Positions 14,863 through 18,729 of a stretch of DNA of 18,729 bases are shown here, one piece after another. Source of the stretch: Candidatus Izemoplasma sp. Its GTDB lineage: Bacteria; Bacillota_I; Bacilli_A; Izemoplasmatales; Izemoplasmataceae. Below the pieces are notes generated by a model that was not told the origin of the DNA, did not search any database, and saw only the letters and a list, made by a program, of their open reading frames with translations. Made by a program: the position numbers and the translations under genes. The number at the start of each line of letters is the position of its first letter. The first letter of the stretch is position 1. The stretch covers positions 1-18,729 of the forward strand of contig JAOZSP010000013.1 of assembly GCA_029939615.1 (NCBI GenBank). Reading direction: 5' to 3'.

Positions 14863-16071
14863 ATGGATCTTTTCAAACTAAAAAAAGATTTTCCCGTATT
14901 AAGTGATAAAACATTAACTTATTTAGACACAGCTGCTTCAAGTTTGAAGCCGAAAAGTGTTATTAAGGCAATGGATGAATACTATGAAAAATATAGTGTA
15001 AATGTTCATCGTGGTGTTTATAATATCAGTTTTATTGCGACACAGAAATATGAAAGTGCTCGGGAAAAAGTAAGCAAATTCATTAATTCTCAATTTGATG
15101 AAATTGTTTTTACACGTGGAGCTAGTAGTGCATTAAACTTAGTTGCTTCAAGTTATGGCCTTAATAACTTAACTGCAAAAGATGAAATAATTGTTAGTGA
15201 GTTAGAACATCATAGCCAAGTTTTACCTTGGCAAAATGTTAGTAATATTACAAAAGCAAAACTTGTCTATGTTCCTTTAAACGAAGAAGGGCGAATAACA
15301 ATCGAAAACTTTAAGAAAGTATTAAATGAAAACACAAAAGTTGTTGCTTTAAACTATGTTTCTAACGTTATGGGCTATATCGCACCAATCAAAGAAATCA
15401 TCTCTTTAAGCCATAAAGTAGGAGCTGTTGTAACTGTTGACGCTGCTCAAGCTGCACCACACCATAATATTGATGTAAAAGATATCGACTGTGATTTCTT
15501 ATCATTCAGTGGTCATAAAATGTTAGGGCCTACAGGAATAGGAATCTTATACGGAAAAAAAGAATTATTACAAAAAATGCCTCCAATTGAATTTGGTGGA
15601 GACATGAACGATAACGTTGATAAATTTGAAGCTAGTTGGAAAGATACACCATATAAATTTGAAACAGGAACACCACCTATAGCTGAAGCAATAGGTCTTG
15701 GTGCTGCAATAGATTACTTAGAAAACATTGGATTAGATAAAATAAGTAAACACGAAAAAGAATTAAAAGATTATACTGTAAGCAAAATGCAACAAATAGA
15801 TGGTATTGAAATATATAATCCTAACGCAGAAACAGGAATAATCAGTTTTAATATAAAAGGAGTTCATCCTCATGATGCAATTACATTCTTTGATGGTGAT
15901 AACATTTGTATGAGAGCTGGACATCATTGTGCTCAGTTAGTTATTAAATGGCTACAAGTAGTTGCTACATTGCGTGTTTCATTTTATCTATATAATACGA
16001 CTGAAGATTGTGATAAATTTATAAACTCATTAATAAACGCACAAAAATTCTTTAAGGAAATGGGATTTTAG
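14863..16071 (+). CDS. sufS: Cysteine desulfurase SufS (group II)
   Basis: This PLP enzyme converts L-cysteine to alanine and passes the sulfur as persulfide to SufU. It is 402 residues long and of class-V aminotransferase type. The PLP lysine is K219 in SGHKMLGPTGIG; ELEHHSQVLPW and VDAAQAAPHH line the cofactor site. RAGHHCAQ carries the active Cys356 on the short group II loop. The C-terminal RVSFYLYNT is typical of SufS. I chose ATG 14863, six bases after AGGTG, rather than GTG 14854, which lies in that Shine-Dalgarno directly after the sufD stop. It is followed after 11 bases by sufU, its expected sulfur-acceptor partner in Bacillota. Confidence 0.97.
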   Translation: MDLFKLKKDFPVLSDKTLTYLDTAASSLKPKSVIKAMDEYYEKYSVNVHRGVYNISFIATQKYESAREKVSKFINSQFDEIVFTRGASSALNLVASSYGLNNLTAKDEIIVSELEHHSQVLPWQNVSNITKAKLVYVPLNEEGRITIENFKKVLNENTKVVALNYVSNVMGYIAPIKEIISLSHKVGAVVTVDAAQAAPHHNIDVKDIDCDFLSFSGHKMLGPTGIGILYGKKELLQKMPPIEFGGDMNDNVDKFEASWKDTPYKFETGTPPIAEAIGLGAAIDYLENIGLDKISKHEKELKDYTVSKMQQIDGIEIYNPNAETGIISFNIKGVHPHDAITFFDGDNICMRAGHHCAQLVIKWLQVVATLRVSFYLYNTTEDCDKFINSLINAQKFFKEMGF

Positions 16072-16082
16072 AGGTGAACTAA

Positions 16083-16514
16083 ATGAATAATATGGAAAAT
16101 TTATATCGTCAAGTAATAATGGATCATTATAAACATCCTCGTAATAAAGGATTAGTACAAGACCCAAGTTATAAAACTGTCCACATTAAAAACCCAACAT
16201 GTGGTGATGATATTACTGTTCAATCAAAAATAGTTGATGGAAAAGTAGTAGACGTTTTACATGACGGAACAGGATGTAGTATTTGTTGTAGTAGTGCAAG
16301 TGTTATGAGTGAAACATTAAAAGGGAAAACCAAAGCAGAAGCAATGATTATTTCCGAAAACTACTTAAACATGTTATCAAACAAAAAATACGACAAAACA
16401 GTAGATTTAGAAGAAGCTATTGTTTACGAAGGAGTAAGTAAGTTTCCGGCAAGAATTAAATGTGCTTCAATTGCTTGGAAAGCTTTTGAAGGGACCGTAG
16501 AAGAAAGCGAGTGA
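16083..16514 (+). CDS. sufU: Zinc-dependent sulfurtransferase SufU
   Basis: SufU accepts persulfide sulfur from SufS and hands it to the SufBCD scaffold. The 143-residue protein has the IscU-like fold with the Zn-site residues C40, D42, C65 and C127 (NPTCGDD, GTGCSICCSSAS, RIKCASIAW), matching B. subtilis SufU (C41, D43, C66, C128). The region between C65 and C127 has the SufU-type insertion rather than the IscU LPPVK motif. ATG 16083 follows GAGGTGA. The gene ends in TGA, whereas almost all others here end in TAA or TAG; reading it as Trp would add only two residues, so the standard code is supported. sufB starts seven bases later. Confidence 0.96.
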   Translation: MNNMENLYRQVIMDHYKHPRNKGLVQDPSYKTVHIKNPTCGDDITVQSKIVDGKVVDVLHDGTGCSICCSSASVMSETLKGKTKAEAMIISENYLNMLSNKKYDKTVDLEEAIVYEGVSKFPARIKCASIAWKAFEGTVEESE

Positions 16515-16520
16515 TCCTAA

Positions 16521-17933
16521 ATGAGTGAGAAAACAAAACAAGATATTAAGAATATAATTGGGGATTATAAATTTGGATTTGAAACAGAAACTACAAGTGT
16601 TTTAGATACTGGTAAAGGAATAAATGAAGAAGTTGTAAGAGAGATATCTAAAATTAAAGGTGAACCAAAGTGGATGACTGATTTTCGTGTAGAAAGTTAT
16701 CATCATTTCATGAAAAAACCAAATCCAACATGGGGACCTGATCTAAGTGAACTTAATTTTGATGAAATAACATATTACATCAAACCAAGTGATAAAAGTG
16801 AAAATAATTGGGAAGATGTTCCTGAAGAAATAAAAGAAACTTTTGAAAAATTAGGAATTCCAGAAGCTGAACAAAAGTTTTTAGCAGGAGTAAGTACACA
16901 ATTTGAAAGTGAAGTTGTTTATCATTCAACAATAAAAGAACTTGAAGACCAAGGAGTTATTTTCACAGATACCGATACAGCTTTAAGAGAATATCCAGAA
17001 CTATTAAAAGAGTATTTTAGTAAAATAGTGCCATATAGAGATAATAAATATGCAGCTTTAAATAGCGCTGTATGGAGTGGTGGTAGTTTTATATATGTTC
17101 CTAAGGGAGTACACGTAGAAAAACCATTACAATCATATTTCAGAATTAACAGTGAACAAATGGGACAGTTTGAAAGAACATTAATTATTGTTGATGAAGG
17201 AGCTAGTTTAAACTATGTTGAAGGGTGCACAGCACCTGTATATACAAAAAGTAGTTTACATGCTGCAATCGTAGAAATATTTGTTAAAAAAGGTGGATAT
17301 TGCCGTTACTCAACAGTTCAAAACTGGGCGAACAATATCATTAATCTTGTAACAAAAAGAGCTCTAGTAGAAGAAGACGCTCATATGGAATGGATTGATG
17401 GAAACATCGGTAGTAAAATCAATATGAAATATCCAGCTTGTATTTTAAAAGGGGACCGTGCAAAAGGAACTACAATAAGTATCGCTTTTGCTGGTGAAGG
17501 AATGAATCAAGATACAGGTGCTAAAATGATTCATATTGGTAAAAACACAACAAGTAAAATAATAAGTAAATCAATGAGCGCAAAAGGCGGAAGAACAAAT
17601 TATAGAGGATTAATCCACCATACTAAAAGCGCTATAGGTGCAAAAAGTAACGTTGAGTGTGACACAATCATATTAGATGATATTAGTGTTAGTGATACAT
17701 TACCTTACAATATTGTTAAAAATAACCAAGCTCAAGTCCAACATGAAGCAACAGTCTCAAAAGTATCAGAAGAGCAACTATTCTATCTTATGAGTCGTGG
17801 TCTAACAAAAGAACAAGCAACAGAAATGATTATTATGGGATTCATTGAGCCGTTTGCTAAAGAATTACCAATGGAATACGCCGTAGAACTAAACCAACTA
17901 ATTAAATTAGAAATGGAAGGTTCAATCGGATAG
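16521..17933 (+). CDS. sufB: SUF Fe-S assembly scaffold subunit SufB
   Basis: SufB is the main scaffold subunit on which the nascent cluster forms, in complex with SufC and SufD. At 470 residues it matches the Bacillota form. The beta-helix core includes [10 protein letters not shown] and the C-terminal half [29 protein letters not shown]380 (VECDTI) and E409 (QHEATVS) correspond to E. coli SufB C405 and E434, reported as essential for cluster assembly. ATG 16521 has no strong Shine-Dalgarno (GAGTGA at the sufU stop), so coupling to sufU is likely. It is the last gene of the operon, ahead of a terminator shared with the convergent downstream gene. Confidence 0.97.
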   Translation: MSEKTKQDIKNIIGDYKFGFETETTSVLDTGKGINEEVVREISKIKGEPKWMTDFRVESYHHFMKKPNPTWGPDLSELNFDEITYYIKPSDKSENNWEDVPEEIKETFEKLGIPEAEQKFLAGVSTQFESEVVYHSTIKELEDQGVIFTDTDTALREYPELLKEYFSKIVPYRDNKYAALNSAVWSGGSFIYVPKGVHVEKPLQSYFRINSEQMGQFERTLIIVDEGASLNYVEGCTAPVYTKSSLHAAIVEIFVKKGGYCRYSTVQNWANNIINLVTKRALVEEDAHMEWIDGNIGSKINMKYPACILKGDRAKGTTISIAFAGEGMNQDTGAKMIHIGKNTTSKIISKSMSAKGGRTNYRGLIHHTKSAIGAKSNVECDTIILDDISVSDTLPYNIVKNNQAQVQHEATVSKVSEEQLFYLMSRGLTKEQATEMIIMGFIEPFAKELPMEYAVELNQLIKLEMEGSIG

Positions 17934-17948
17934 TAGAACTAAATTATT

Positions 17949-17972
17949 AAAGGAGCTATTTTAGCTCCTTTT
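17949..17972. terminator. Shared bidirectional terminator between sufB and the TerB-like gene
   Basis: A 10-bp stem (17949-17958 with 17962-17971) with a GGAGCT core and a 3-nt loop sits between convergent stop codons at 17933 and 17976. The T-tracts are short (four on the plus side, three plus interruptions on the minus), but the position fits termination of both genes. Confidence 0.75.
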
Positions 17973-17975
17973 AAA

Positions 17976-18464
17976 TTACATAAATTCAATTTCAATAACA
18001 AATCTACTAGTAATTCTATTAATAATTTCACTATAATGATATTCTTCTTGATCAATCAATTTTAATAGTCTAATACCTTCATTAATATCTTCTTCAGTCA
18101 ACTTTTTCATTCTTGCGAATTTTACAATAGTGTCTAAACTTATTTCTTGTTTTAACAAAGTTCTAATTCTCTTAATATCATTTTTAAGAATTAGTGATCT
18201 AAATTGATTAAGATGATTAATAATAATTTTTCTTTCTGATGATGAAATTTTACCATCATCTTCATTCATCATATATGTTAGAAGTAGTGTTTGAAATTCA
18301 AGTTTTTCTAACATTTTTTCATCATTGATATCCTTTGGCTTAGTAATAAGGATATCATTTGATGTTTCAGTCTTTGTTAATGTTTGCTTCTTATTTTTTT
18401 TACTTGCTTTATAGTCAACTACAGAAGCAATTATCTCTAATACTACATCTACTATTATATCCAT
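17976..18464 (-). CDS. TerB-like (tellurite-resistance/DjlA-fold) helical protein, function unknown
   Basis: This 162-residue protein has an amphipathic or weakly hydrophobic N-terminus (about residues 3-17), then a Lys-rich linker (SKKNKK) and a helical domain. LLLTYMMNEDDGKISSSE (60-77) resembles the TerB-fold signature, in which a helix is followed by an acidic loop (here D69, D70, G71) and Ile-Ser-x-x-E. TerB-fold proteins are metal-binding or membrane-stress-associated, but this is a loose family and no substrate can be named. ATG 18464 follows GGTGAT. It is convergent to sufB with no co-directional partner except the partial gene upstream, so it seems monocistronic. Confidence 0.6.
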   Translation of the reverse strand: MDIIVDVVLEIIASVVDYKASKKNKKQTLTKTETSNDILITKPKDINDEKMLEKLEFQTLLLTYMMNEDDGKISSSERKIIINHLNQFRSLILKNDIKRIRTLLKQEISLDTIVKFARMKKLTEEDINEGIRLLKLIDQEEYHYSEIINRITSRFVIEIEFM

Positions 18465-18488
18465 AGCTATATCACCATCCTGTATATA

Positions 18489-18517
18489 ATTGTAAATTAT
18501 GTATTGTGTATAGTCAA
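18489..18517 (-). promoter_or_regulatory. Promoter of the TerB-like gene
   Basis: On the minus strand, TTGACT (18512-18517), a 17-base spacer and TACAAT (18489-18494) lie about 25 bases upstream of the ATG at 18464. Confidence 0.6.
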
Positions 18518-18582
18518 ATCAAAAAAATAGGGAATCAAACGTTTTCATCAAGAATATGTTCATTTTTTTACTCTTTAGTTTA

Positions 18583-18611
18583 AATTTTATTACTAATAAT
18601 GTAATAAAATT
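18583..18611 (-). terminator. AT-rich hairpin, possible terminator of the right-edge gene
   Basis: A perfect 11-bp inverted repeat (18583-18593 with 18601-18611) and a 7-nt loop overlap the stop codon of the right-edge minus-strand gene. It contains one G-C pair and no long U-tract, so termination would be weak. Confidence 0.35.
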
Positions 18612-18729
18612 ATTCTTTATTCTTACTATAAATATATGCAGCATATAAAAATAATAAACCACTTAAAATATGCCATAAACTATGTAAAAATATATACGAT
18701 TCTAATCCTTTATCACTAGTACCAAATAT
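18610..18729 (-). CDS. C-terminal fragment of a membrane protein (runs off the right edge)
   Basis: Thirty-nine codons remain open from the window edge to TAA at 18610-18612. The fragment has a polar start (FGTSDKGLESY), then HSLWH and a hydrophobic helix ending in a Lys-rich tail (YSKNKE). A final membrane helix led by HSxWH resembles the ending of CREST-superfamily hydrolases (ceramidase/hemolysin III type), in which this His is a metal ligand, but the fragment is too short to assign. Confidence 0.55.
   Translation of the reverse strand: MFGTSDKGLESYIFLHSLWHILSGLLFLYAAYIYSKNKE

Noticed and set aside
16512..16520. TGA of sufU read as Trp (genetic code 4)
   Set aside because: It would add only two residues; Trp is encoded by TGG everywhere and no in-frame TGA interrupts any conserved gene.
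18533..18546. cre-like sequence around ACGTTTTCA
   Set aside because: Only the right half matches; the left half has three mismatches and there is no adjoining promoter.

Overview
The window is a low-G+C bacterial chromosome segment, densely coding, with no rRNA, tRNA, transposase or CRISPR array that I can see. Trp is written TGG throughout and no full-length gene needs TGA as a sense codon (sufU ends in TGA), so the standard bacterial code applies and this is not a Mycoplasma with reassigned TGA. The AT-rich composition, an anaerobic-type pyruvate:ferredoxin oxidoreductase, a sufC-D-S-U-B cluster of Bacillota type, UppP and a PrsA/SurA-like lipoprotein together suggest an anaerobic Bacillota or an early-branching Mollicutes relative (Izemoplasma/Haloplasma-like). 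The exact lineage is inference.

Layout. Positions 1-3560 hold two minus-strand envelope genes, each with its own terminator: uppP (undecaprenyl-diphosphate phosphatase) and an 835-residue acidic lipoprotein with two PrsA/SurA-like modules. A divergent promoter region (3561-3743) leads to a plus-strand cluster at 3744-7349: a WalJ/YycJ-type metallo-beta-lactamase-fold protein, a LicA/choline-kinase-type phosphotransferase, a short membrane protein that looks frameshifted, and a 495-residue membrane-anchored protein of unknown function. The cluster ends in a clear terminator. Next comes nifJ (7587-11123) alone, with its own promoter and terminator. Positions 11190-11504 hold a small minus-strand gene for a two-helix membrane protein whose best start is AUC. 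Then come an MgtC/SapB-family membrane protein and an SGNH hydrolase in which the usual catalytic Ser is Cys (11692-12810).

The complete SUF iron-sulfur assembly operon, sufC-sufD-sufS-sufU-sufB, fills 12929-17933. A hairpin shared with a convergent TerB-like gene (17976-18464) closes it, and the C-terminal end of another membrane protein runs off the right edge.

How it fits together: NifJ carries three [4Fe-4S] clusters and would be a major client of the SUF machinery encoded nearby. UppP recycles the lipid carrier for wall polymers, WalJ is linked in Bacillus to cell-wall homeostasis, and the lipoprotein probably assists folding outside the membrane, so the left half has an envelope theme. 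Most genes are ordinary family members. The items most worth checking are the AUC-start small gene, the apparent frameshift at about 5780, the Cys nucleophile in the SGNH hydrolase, and the duplicated architecture of the lipoprotein.
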